A stretch of 64,000 nt of DNA from Epilithonimonas hispanica (GTDB taxonomy: Bacteria; Bacteroidota; Bacteroidia; Flavobacteriales; Weeksellaceae), in the NCBI RefSeq assembly GCF_003385395.1, contig NZ_QNUG01000002.1, positions 62,001-126,000 on the forward strand, given 5' to 3'. This document shows, piece by piece, positions 34,002-42,006 of this stretch. The notes beneath the pieces are model-generated. The model saw only the letters and a list, made by a program, of their open reading frames with translations. It had not been told where the DNA came from and did not search any database. The first letter of the stretch is position 1. Every line of letters begins with the position of its first letter. The position numbers and the translations under genes are program-made.

Positions 34002-36160
34002 TGAAGAAAGAGACTCTGATAAAACAACACGATATAAAAGATTGCGGAGCGGCTTGCCTTGCATCTGTTTCTGCACACTATGGTTTGAAAATGCCGATTG
34101 CCAAAATCCGACAGCTTAGCCATACCGATACCCGAGGTACTAATGTTTTGGGAATGGTGCAAGGTTTGGAGAAAATGAGCTTTAATGCAAAAGGTGTAAA
34201 AGGTGGTGCTGATGTGTTGGCGGAAATTCCACTTCCTGCCATTGCACACATCATTACAAAAGAGCAATTACATCATTATGTAGTCATTTACAAAGTTACC
34301 AAAGAGAAAATTGAAGTGATGGATCCCGCTTTCGGAAAAATCGAAGAATATACTATCGAAGAATTTTCCAAAATCTGGACTGGAATACTCATTCTTATGG
34401 AACCCAATGAGTATTTTGAGCAAAAAAACGAAAAACCCAGCGTTTATAAAAGATTCTATAATCTGGTACAACCTCACAAAAGTATTCTGATACAAGCCTT
34501 AGTCGGTGCAGTAGTTTATACGATTTTAGGATTATCAACTTCAATCTACATAGAAAAAATTACGGATTATGTTCTGATAGACGGAAACCGAAGGCTTCTC
34601 AATCTTCTTTCTATTGGTATGATTGTGATTCTATTGTTTCAAATTTTTATAGGTGCAATGAAATCGGTTTTGGTTTTGCAAACCGGGCAGAAAATGGATA
34701 AACATTTGATTCTCGGTTACTATAAACATTTGCTAAAACTTCCGCAACGTTTTTTCGACACTATGAAAGTGGGCGAAATCATTTCCCGTGTGAATGATGC
34801 TGTGAAAATCAGAACCTTTATCAACGATGTTGCGATACAAATTTTTGTAAATATTTTCATCGTTATTTTCTCGTTTGTGTTGATGTTCACATATTATTGG
34901 AAATTGGCGTTGATTATGGCATTAGTGATTCCATTTTACTTCGTCATTTATTGGATTACAAATAAACTCAACAAAAAAGTCGAACGAAAATTAATGGAAG
35001 AAAATGCCGAACTAGAATCTCATTTGGTAGAGTCCATCACTTCGGTAAGGACCATCAAACAATTTGGGGTAGAAACTTTTGCCAATAATAAAACGGATAA
35101 TGCTTTTTCAACTTTGCTGAAAACTATTTACAAATCGGTTATTAACAGTTTGTTTTCAGGAAATTCTTCTGAGTTCTTATCGAGAATATTTACCATAATT
35201 TTACTTTGGATAGGTTCGGGATATGTAATTGATAGAACGATAACACCTGGGGAACTCTTGTCTTTTTATGCTTTGATTGGATATTTTACCAATCCTGTCT
35301 CCCAACTAATTGGGATGAACAAAACCATTCAAAACGCCTTAATTGCAGCTGACCGTTTGTTTGAAATTATGGATCTTGAACGAGAAGAAACCACCGATAA
35401 AATAGATATTGCCAAAGAAAATTTGGGAGATATTCAGTTTAAAGAAGTGGGTTTCAGTTATGGAAGCCGAGTTGATGTTTTTGAAGACTTCAATTGTACC
35501 ATTAAAAAGGGAAAAACTACCGCTATCGTAGGAGAAAGCGGTAGTGGAAAAACGACTTTGGCCTCTTTACTTCAAAACTTATATCCTTTAAAGAAGGGAA
35601 AAATAGCCATTGGAGATTACGACATCAATTATATTTCAAACTATTCTTTGCGAAATTTAATTTCCGTAGTTCCCCAACAAATCGATTTATTTTCGGGAAA
35701 TGTGATTGAAAACATCGCACTCGGAGAAGATTTTCCCGTTGTACAAAGAATCTTAAACATTACAAAAGACTTAGGAATTATGAATTTTGTAGAAAAGCTT
35801 CCGAATGGTTTTCAAACTTATCTCGGTGAAAATGGAGCCTTACTTTCTGGCGGACAAAAGCAGAGAATCGCTATTGCAAGAGCATTGTACAAAAATCCTG
35901 AAATTTTAATCTTAGATGAAGCTACTTCTTCCTTAGATTCCGAAGCCGAGCAAGTCATCCAAAAAACCTTGGAAGAGTTTAGAAATAAAGGAAAAACAAT
36001 GATTATTATAGCTCATCGATTAAGCACAATTGTCAATTCAGATGAAATTTTGGTAATGAAAGAAGGGAAAATCATTGAACAAGGAAATCATAAAGACCTT
36101 ATCTCAAGGAATTCCATTTACAAATCGATGTGGGAAAAACAGAGTTATTTTTTTAATTAA
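34001..36160 (+). CDS. Peptidase-domain ABC transporter (C39, bacteriocin maturation and export)
   Basis: A 719-residue PCAT-type transporter that removes double-glycine leaders and exports the cargo. The C39 peptidase domain comes first: catalytic Cys15 in QHDIKDCGAACLASV, His91 or His92 in LHHYVVIY, Asp108 in MDPAFG. Then come six membrane helices (about 155-430) and the ATPase, with Walker A VGESGSGKTT, signature LSGGQKQRIAIARAL and Walker B ILILDEATSSLD. The ATG at 34001 overlaps the adaptor stop; an in-frame start 24 bases earlier is less likely. Its presence strongly supports the two GG-leader peptides as its cargo. Confidence 0.95.
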   Translation: MKKETLIKQHDIKDCGAACLASVSAHYGLKMPIAKIRQLSHTDTRGTNVLGMVQGLEKMSFNAKGVKGGADVLAEIPLPAIAHIITKEQLHHYVVIYKVTKEKIEVMDPAFGKIEEYTIEEFSKIWTGILILMEPNEYFEQKNEKPSVYKRFYNLVQPHKSILIQALVGAVVYTILGLSTSIYIEKITDYVLIDGNRRLLNLLSIGMIVILLFQIFIGAMKSVLVLQTGQKMDKHLILGYYKHLLKLPQRFFDTMKVGEIISRVNDAVKIRTFINDVAIQIFVNIFIVIFSFVLMFTYYWKLALIMALVIPFYFVIYWITNKLNKKVERKLMEENAELESHLVESITSVRTIKQFGVETFANNKTDNAFSTLLKTIYKSVINSLFSGNSSEFLSRIFTIILLWIGSGYVIDRTITPGELLSFYALIGYFTNPVSQLIGMNKTIQNALIAADRLFEIMDLEREETTDKIDIAKENLGDIQFKEVGFSYGSRVDVFEDFNCTIKKGKTTAIVGESGSGKTTLASLLQNLYPLKKGKIAIGDYDINYISNYSLRNLISVVPQQIDLFSGNVIENIALGEDFPVVQRILNITKDLGIMNFVEKLPNGFQTYLGENGALLSGGQKQRIAIARALYKNPEILILDEATSSLDSEAEQVIQKTLEEFRNKGKTMIIIAHRLSTIVNSDEILVMKEGKIIEQGNHKDLISRNSIYKSMWEKQSYFFN

Positions 36161-36211
36161 GATGTAACAAATCAAATGTTTCGAAGTCTTATTGTATATA
36201 ATTTTTCTTTT

Positions 36212-37573
36212 ATGCTTAAAAAAGTTTTTTGTATTTCGCTTTTGTCTATCGGAGTTTTGGGATTTTCTCAGAAGAAATGGACAATTCAGGAATGTGTGGA
36301 TTATGCAATTAAAAACAACTTGCAAATCCAAGCGCAGGCTTACAACAAAGATGTACAGACAAAAAATCTGGAAATGGCAAAAAGAGAATATTTGCCTTCG
36401 GTTTCCGGAACAATTTCTAATAATGCAAACTTTGGTCAAACCTTAGTTGGAACAAGCAGTATTAGAAATGACAGCTATTACAATGGAGCTAATGTTGGAG
36501 CAAATATATTAGTATACAACAACGGAAGACTCGAAAAAACCATCCGAAAAACAGGTTTTGATGTAGAAGCTAGCTTACAGGATATCGAAACTATTAAAAA
36601 TGATATTTCGCTTCAAATCGCTCAGCAATACCTCAACGTAATGTTGAACAGAGAAATCAAAAAAATCTCTGAAAGTGCGATGGATAATGCTCAAAAATTA
36701 TACGACCGTGCAAAAATCACGACTGAAGTAGGAACTACTGCTCAAACAGTTTTGGCAGAAGCAACTGCTTCATTAGCAAGAGAAAAACAAAATGTAAAAA
36801 CAGCGCAAATTAATGTTGACAAAGCTTTGTTTGCAATGGCTCAGCTTCTTCAACTTCCAAATTATAAAGACTTTGATGTTGTTGACATTCCTGTTCCTGA
36901 GGAATTAGCTCCTCAAACCGAGACTGTAGAAGAGGTAATCAATATTGCTTATGAAAATCAACCTATTGTTAAAGCTGCCGAAACTAGAATAAAAGCAGCC
37001 GAAGCACAGACAGAAGTAGTTAAAACTAATTTTTATCCAACCATTTCTGCAACTGCTGGAATCGGAAGTTTTTACAATAATCTTTTGAATAAAAATACAA
37101 TTGGCTATACAGTAGATGCAGCTGGTAATCCTGTTGCAGTCACTGAACGAAATTTCACACAGCAATACAGCGACAATTTTGGTCAGCAATTGAGTTTGTC
37201 TGCAAACATTCCGATTTTTAATAAAGGGATTACAAAATTGCAAGTTGAACAGACCAAAATCAATGAAGTAATTGCTAAAAATAATTTGGAACAACAGAAG
37301 TTTCAATTGAAGCAGGATATTCAGCAAGCGCAGTTCAATGCAGATTCTAATTATGAAATTTATATTTCTGCCATCGAAGCTGAGAAAAGTACGAGATTAG
37401 CTCTTGATTTTGCCGAGAAAAGTTTTGCAGCAGGACGTTCTACAATCTATGACGTAACGATTGCCAGAAACAATTATGTGAATGCGCAAGGTTCTGTAGC
37501 TCAAGCAAAATATAATTACCTGTTTAGCATAAAAGTTTTGGATTTCTATGCTGGACGTGGAATTACACTCTAA
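36212..37573 (+). CDS. TolC-family outer-membrane duct of the bacteriocin exporter
   Basis: A 453-residue outer-membrane efflux protein. The ATG at 36212 gives a clean signal peptide (MLKKVFCISLLSIGVLGFSQ); an upstream in-frame ATG at 36176 would put 12 extra residues in front. It shows the two repeated helical halves of TolC (WTIQECVDYAIKNNLQIQAQ early; later QPIVKAAETRIKAAEAQTEVVKTNFYPTISATAG). It follows the transporter by 51 bases and completes a type I secretion route. Confidence 0.93.
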   Translation: MLKKVFCISLLSIGVLGFSQKKWTIQECVDYAIKNNLQIQAQAYNKDVQTKNLEMAKREYLPSVSGTISNNANFGQTLVGTSSIRNDSYYNGANVGANILVYNNGRLEKTIRKTGFDVEASLQDIETIKNDISLQIAQQYLNVMLNREIKKISESAMDNAQKLYDRAKITTEVGTTAQTVLAEATASLAREKQNVKTAQINVDKALFAMAQLLQLPNYKDFDVVDIPVPEELAPQTETVEEVINIAYENQPIVKAAETRIKAAEAQTEVVKTNFYPTISATAGIGSFYNNLLNKNTIGYTVDAAGNPVAVTERNFTQQYSDNFGQQLSLSANIPIFNKGITKLQVEQTKINEVIAKNNLEQQKFQLKQDIQQAQFNADSNYEIYISAIEAEKSTRLALDFAEKSFAAGRSTIYDVTIARNNYVNAQGSVAQAKYNYLFSIKVLDFYAGRGITL

Positions 37574-37661
37574 ACAAATCTTTACCAAAACCGCAAATAA
37601 AATTAATTTAAATCAGTAAATAAACACATAATTAGTTAATTTTATAAAAATTAAAAAAACT

Positions 37662-38513
37662 ATGAGATTAAAATTTACTTTTTTATTCCTTTCTATTTTC
37701 GGTATTACAAATTCGCAAATCATCTCAGGAAGAATAATTTCCGGTGAAAACAACAATTCCATTCCTTATGTAAGAATTGGTGTTGATGGAGAAAACATAG
37801 GTACTATAACCGATGAAAACGGAAACTACAAAATCGATTTAACCAACGTTGATAAATCTAAAAAAGTTACCGTTCAATTGGGTGGTTATAATTCCTTTGA
37901 GCAAGACATTCAAAATTTCATTAATTCTAATAATCATAATATTGTTTTAAAAGAAAAAGTAAATGAAATTGCCGAAGTTAAACTGAGTCCAAAAACTTAT
38001 GAGAATAAGAATTGGGGAATCAATACAAAAGCTAAAAAAGTAGGATTCTGGTACAATTCTAATGATGATAGCCATGGAAACTGGCGAGAAGAGATTGCAA
38101 TTTCATTTTCTAACAAAAAGAAGGTGAAAATCGAAAAAATCAACTTGAACGTCAATCAATTCGATACAAACAAACCGGTTTTATTAAACTTCAATATTTA
38201 TTCCGAAGAAAAAAGTAGACCAAGTAAATCCATTTTGTCAGAAGTCTTGACCGTTGAGCTGACAAAAGACCAAATAAAAGATGGAACTTTTACTTATGAC
38301 ATCAGTGATAAAGCTATTTGGATTGACAATGAAGACTTCTATGTATCTGTACAAATCGTAAGTGGATTCAAAGGAAAAATTGGTTTTAGCGCGGCTTTAC
38401 TTAGTACTGTTTATATCAGGTCATATTACGACAAATGGCAGAAAATACCAGCTGGAGCTCCAGCAATTAATATTGATGTCAAAATTGCAAAAGACAAAAA
38501 AATCAAAGCTTAA
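37662..38513 (+). CDS. Exported protein with carboxypeptidase-regulatory-like domain
   Basis: A 283-residue protein with a signal peptide (1-18, FGITNSQ). The N-terminal CarboxypepD_reg beta-sandwich (ISGRIISGENNNSIPYVRIGVDGENIGTITDENGNYKID) is followed by a C-terminal domain of about 170 residues with mixed beta strands that I do not recognise. It lies 88 bases behind the TolC gene, before a strong terminator, so it is probably part of the same transcription unit. Its role is unknown; a link to the exporter is only positional. Confidence 0.75.
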   Translation: MRLKFTFLFLSIFGITNSQIISGRIISGENNNSIPYVRIGVDGENIGTITDENGNYKIDLTNVDKSKKVTVQLGGYNSFEQDIQNFINSNNHNIVLKEKVNEIAEVKLSPKTYENKNWGINTKAKKVGFWYNSNDDSHGNWREEIAISFSNKKKVKIEKINLNVNQFDTNKPVLLNFNIYSEEKSRPSKSILSEVLTVELTKDQIKDGTFTYDISDKAIWIDNEDFYVSVQIVSGFKGKIGFSAALLSTVYIRSYYDKWQKIPAGAPAINIDVKIAKDKKIKA

Positions 38514-38539
38514 GAAAGTTCTTTTCGAAAGATAAATCT

Positions 38540-38580
38540 AAACAAAGTCGCAGACATCATCTCCCCGACTTTGTTTTCTT
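38540..38580 (+). terminator. Terminator of the bacteriocin/export operon
   Basis: A perfect 11-bp stem, AAACAAAGTCG (38540-38550) with CGACTTTGTTT (38566-38576), followed by TCTTTTAG, 26 bases after the stop of the last gene. Confidence 0.8.
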
Positions 38581-38684
38581 TTAGTAACAACTAAAAATTA
38601 ATCTCAAGAAAACTATCAACAAAATTGATTAACTTTACAGAACATTCTTCACCTCACAATTCCTATTTTCAAAAAGGGAACAAC

Positions 38685-38728
38685 TCCAATACAAGTCCAA
38701 TACAAGTCCAATAGAATCCAATAGAATA
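38685..38728 (+). repeat. Short tandem repeat (tccaatacaag x2, tccaatagaa x2)
   Basis: Two 11-base units (38685-38695, 38696-38706) followed by two 10-base units (38707-38716, 38717-38726) in direct succession. It could vary in copy number by slippage. It lies about 160-210 bases upstream of the Nudix gene. Confidence 0.7.
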
Positions 38729-38885
38729 ATAGACCTGTAATGTACTTATAATGCTCCAAAATTAGAGTTAGTGTACAGAAAGAGCGAAGAAACTCCCCAC
38801 AAACTGTACCGAAAAACAATCCTCAATTTTCAATCCTTTACAACAATTTCATCTTTATTCCCCATCATATTACAGCAATTATACT

Positions 38886-38893
38886 TATCTTTG
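38886..38893 (+). promoter_or_regulatory. -7 box abutting the Nudix start codon
   Basis: TATCTTTG matches TAnnTTTG and ends four bases before the ATG at 38898. If used, transcription would start at or near the start codon, giving a leaderless mRNA. Confidence 0.4.
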
Positions 38894-38897
38894 AGAT

Positions 38898-39527
38898 ATG
38901 CAGATTTTTGGAAAAGATTTACTCAGAGATATCAAAGAAGCCGAATTGTTGGGAGAGAATGCACACAAAATTTATTCTCCGCCTTATCGTCCCGTCTTCA
39001 GTTATGAAGATATCCTAACCAAGAATCCGAAGTTTGCAGCGGTTAATATTCTACTCTATCTTAAAAATAATGAATGGCATTTTCCATTGATTGTAAGAAG
39101 CATCAACGAAAATGACAGACACAGTGGACAAATCTCTTTACCTGGCGGAAAAAGAGAAAAAGAAGACCTAGATTTTTCTTACACAGCCAAACGAGAAACT
39201 TCCGAGGAATTAGGAATTGATGTGCATTATGTGAGAATCATTCGCGAGATGTCGCCAATTTATATTCCGCCGAGTAATTTCTACGTCCATTCTTTTGTTT
39301 CTTACACCAAAAAGAATCCAGAATTCTTCTTGCAGGAATCCGAAGCCGTTGAATTAATAGAATTTCCAATTTCATCATTACTAAGTCTTCCAGACCGACC
39401 AAAAAATATGGTTTTACCATCAACTAATGGTGCTGAAGTTCCCGTGATTGATTTCAATGGTTATATCATTTGGGGTGCTACATCGATGATTTTAAGCGAG
39501 TTTAGTAACTTGTTAAAAAATGTTTAA
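38898..39527 (+). CDS. Nudix hydrolase, CoA pyrophosphatase type
   Basis: A 209-residue hydrolase. The Nudix region reads LPGGKREKEDLDFSYTAKRE followed by TSEELGI, which fits the CoA-pyrophosphatase (NudL/UPF0035) variant with DxDxxxTAxRE. It probably cleaves CoA or acyl-CoA diphosphate bonds. The start MQIFGKDLLRDIKEAELLGENAH matches homologues in length. An acyltransferase gene follows after 43 bases on the same strand. Confidence 0.9.
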   Translation: MQIFGKDLLRDIKEAELLGENAHKIYSPPYRPVFSYEDILTKNPKFAAVNILLYLKNNEWHFPLIVRSINENDRHSGQISLPGGKREKEDLDFSYTAKRETSEELGIDVHYVRIIREMSPIYIPPSNFYVHSFVSYTKKNPEFFLQESEAVELIEFPISSLLSLPDRPKNMVLPSTNGAEVPVIDFNGYIIWGATSMILSEFSNLLKNV

Positions 39528-39570
39528 TTTTGCAATAGTTTCTAGCCACAGAAATTATAATTAACAATCA

Positions 39571-40371
39571 ATGCCGAAAAAAAACATTTTCACAGATTCT
39601 TTTGGAAATATCTATATTCTGAAAAGGATTATTATTTTCATTCTGGGAGTTGTTTCTTACAGAAGATTCAATGGTTTTAATAAATTGAAAATCACCGGAA
39701 CAGAAAATCTCACCGATTTGCCAGACAGCAATGTGCTTTTTGTATCCAATCATCAGACTTATTTTGCAGATGTTGCTGCAATGTATCACGCATTTTGCGC
39801 TGTTAATAACGGTTATCACAACACAATCAAAAATCCAGTTTATCTTCTGAATCCAAAAGTAGATTTCTATTACGTAGCTGCGGAAGAAACTATGAACAAA
39901 GGGATTTTGGCAAGAATTTTTAAAATTGCTGGTGCTGTTACCGTAAAAAGAACTTGGAGAGCAGAAGGTAAAAATGTTAACCGAATGGTTGATATGAGTG
40001 AAATCGAAAATATTATGACAGCTTTGGATAATGGTTGGGTCATTACATTTCCTCAAGGAACAACCTCGGCTTTTGCACAAGGTAGAAAAGGAACTGCGAA
40101 ATTGATTAAGAACCAAAGACCAGTTGTGATTCCAATTAAAATCAATGGATTCCGTAGAGCGTTTGATAAAAAAGGATTAAAAATAAAAGTAACCGGTGTA
40201 AAACCAACAATGGAGTTTCAACCTGCTTTGGATATCGATTATGATAACGAATCCGCAAACGAGATTCTGGACAAAATAATGCACGCCATTGGACAAACTC
40301 CAGAGCACAATCTTCTCCACGAATACGATGTAAAACAGAAAGAGATAAAATCTCAATCTCAACAACAATAA
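39571..40371 (+). CDS. 1-acyl-sn-glycerol-3-phosphate acyltransferase (PlsC-like)
   Basis: A 266-residue membrane-associated acyltransferase. The catalytic motif NHQTYFAD (NHxxxxD) is near residue 60, preceded by a hydrophobic N-terminal segment; the second motif FPQGTTSAFAQGRKGTAKLI corresponds to the FPEGTRS block that binds the phosphate. It probably acylates lysophosphatidate in phospholipid synthesis. The left end of the IS element follows immediately after its stop. Confidence 0.88.
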   Translation: MPKKNIFTDSFGNIYILKRIIIFILGVVSYRRFNGFNKLKITGTENLTDLPDSNVLFVSNHQTYFADVAAMYHAFCAVNNGYHNTIKNPVYLLNPKVDFYYVAAEETMNKGILARIFKIAGAVTVKRTWRAEGKNVNRMVDMSEIENIMTALDNGWVITFPQGTTSAFAQGRKGTAKLIKNQRPVVIPIKINGFRRAFDKKGLKIKVTGVKPTMEFQPALDIDYDNESANEILDKIMHAIGQTPEHNLLHEYDVKQKEIKSQSQQQ

Positions 40372-40406
40372 AAAAAGGCTGTCTCAAAAGCGAGACAGCC
40401 TTTTTT
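40371..40406. terminator. Perfect hairpin at the acyltransferase stop and IS left end
   Basis: A perfect 15-bp stem, AAAAAAGGCTGTCTC with GAGACAGCCTTTTTT, around AAAAGC. It is an ideal intrinsic terminator for the acyltransferase gene in the forward direction, and it works equally in reverse. Its left arm holds the IS terminal repeat AGGCTGTCTCAAAAG. Confidence 0.85.
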
Positions 40407-41972
40407 ATGCAAAAAAGGAAAGCCGAGGCTTTCCTAATAGTTGCAAATTTCGTAATTTGCTGTGTGCTAACTAAGTCAAAAGTAGTCTTTAAAGATTACA
40501 ATCCCAAACAAAATTTGCTTTTTCCTCCGAATTTGTCGGAGTTGATTGATGAAAAGCATCCTGTGAAAATAGTTTCAAACATTATTGATGGTTTGGATAT
40601 TAAAAACTTAATCAAAACCTACAAACCGGGAGGAACTTCATCTTACCACCCGAAAATGCTTTTAAAAGTATTGATTTATGGTTATTTGAGTAACATTTAT
40701 TCAAGCTGGAAAATGGAACAGGCATTGAAGGAAAACATTCATTTTATGTGGCTTTCGGCGATGAGCCGTCTTGATCATAATACGTTGAACAGATTTAGAA
40801 GCGAACGATTAAAGGGTGAAGTAAAAGCCATCTTTACACAAATTGTTTTGCTTTTGGAAAAGGAAGGTTTGGTAAGCCTGGAAACCACTTTTGTAGATGG
40901 GACCAAGATAGAGGCTAACGCCAACCGCTATACTTTTGTGTGGGGAAGAGCCATCAAGAAGCATCAAGAAAGGATAGCCAATCAACTGGAAGAGCTATGG
41001 AATTATGCAGAAAGTGTGGCAAAAGAAGAGCTTCAAAACACTGAAAACATCGATTTTAAGGAGATTGATTCCGAAAAAGTAACACAAACCATCGACAAGA
41101 TCAACGAGGTGTTGAAGGATAAAAAAATACCTTCGAAAGTTCGTCAGAAACTGAATTATGCCAAGAAAAACTGGGCAAACAATTTGGATAAATATAAAAA
41201 ACAACAGGCGATTTTACAAGCCAGAAACTCTTATTCCAAGACCGATACAGATACTACTTTTATGCGAATGAAACCGAAGGTTCGCGAATTCCATTGAAAA
41301 AACAATAAATATGTAATAATGAGCAATGAGGATCATATGCGAAACGGACAACTCAAAGCGGCCTATAATCTACAGATTTCTACGAATAAACAATTTATTT
41401 TACATTATTCCATACATCCAAATCCTACGGATACCAAAACGTTGGAGTCGCATTTAAAAGGTTTTGAAGACAGCTATCATAAAGTTCCGAAAGAGCTCGT
41501 TGCCGATGCAGGCTACGGTTCGGAAGAAAACTATAACCTACTGAAAAACAATAAAATAAAATCTTATGTTAAATACAATTACTTCAGAAAAGATCAAAAA
41601 TCGAGACAAATAACCACTTCTCAAAACAATCCGAAGCTGGCAAAAATCAGGGAAAGGGTTTTCAAACTACTCAATACCAAAAAAGGCATCAAACTCCGAA
41701 AACAGCGATGTCACGATGTTGAACCTGTTTTTGCAGAGCTCAAACACAACAAAAACTTTAAACGCTTTATGCTTCGAGGAAAAACTAAGGTCGAGGTAGA
41801 AATCGGCATTCTCGCCATTGCCCATAATCTCAAAAAAATGGCAAAAGTAGCTTGATATAGATTCCTTTTTTGAGTTTTATCTTCATTTTTCATAGTTTTT
41901 AAAAATACAAACCCCTAAAAATATTTTTTTTCAACTCAATACAAAAAAGAGGCTGTCCTTTTGAGACAGCCT
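40377..41972 (+). mobile_element. IS1182-type insertion sequence
   Basis: About 1596 bases bounded by a 15-base perfect terminal inverted repeat: AGGCTGTCTCAAAAG (40377-40391) and CTTTTGAGACAGCCT (41958-41972). It encodes one transposase, split by an interruption. No clear target duplication is visible, but both ends are hairpins flanked by A and T runs, as expected for a family that inserts into palindromes. After the left hairpin two more follow closely: GGAAAGCC/GGCTTTCC (40417-40434) and GCAAATT/AATTTGC (40443-40460). Confidence 0.85.
40407..41855 (+). pseudogene. IS1182-family transposase interrupted by a 54-base in-frame insert with stop codons
   Basis: The N-terminal half (40407-41297) has FKDYNPKQNLLFPPNLSELI and the DUF772-type region SSYHPKMLLKVLIYGYL, with the first catalytic Asp in FVDGTKIEANANRYTF. 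The C-terminal half (41319-41855) has VADAGYGSEENY with the second Asp and HDVEPVFAELKHN with the Glu. Both halves share one frame. Between MRMK and EDHMRNGQLK, normally contiguous, lie 54 extra bases (41274-41327) containing TGA and TAA codons. The true start may be GTG at 40464 rather than ATG at 40407. Without the insert the protein would be about 460 residues, normal for the family. Probably inactive unless expressed in two parts or by bypass. Confidence 0.85.
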
Positions 41973-41976
41973 CTTT
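41948..41976. terminator. Hairpin at the IS right end
   Basis: AAGAGGCTGTC pairs perfectly with GACAGCCTCTT around CTTTTGA, followed by TTAATTTTTT. It includes the right terminal repeat of the IS and should terminate transcription leaving it. It is the exact reverse complement of the terminator at 25852-25880. Confidence 0.8.
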
Positions 41977-42006
41977 AATTTTTTAATCTAATTCTAAATT
42001 CAAAAA

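Larger units (their letters stand above)
38514..38897. other. 384-base intergenic region after the bacteriocin locus
   Basis: No supported gene. It contains the terminator at 38540-38580, a short tandem repeat at 38685-38728, and a -7 box directly before the Nudix gene. A 78-codon open frame across its right half has no family features and overlaps the Nudix gene. Confidence 0.6.

Noticed and set aside
38771-39007. A 78-codon open frame before and into the Nudix gene
   Set aside because: Overlaps the N-terminus of the well-supported Nudix gene in another frame and shows no recognisable protein pattern.
41274-41327. Self-splicing intron or intein as cause of the transposase interruption
   Set aside because: 54 bases are far too short for a group I or II intron or an intein.
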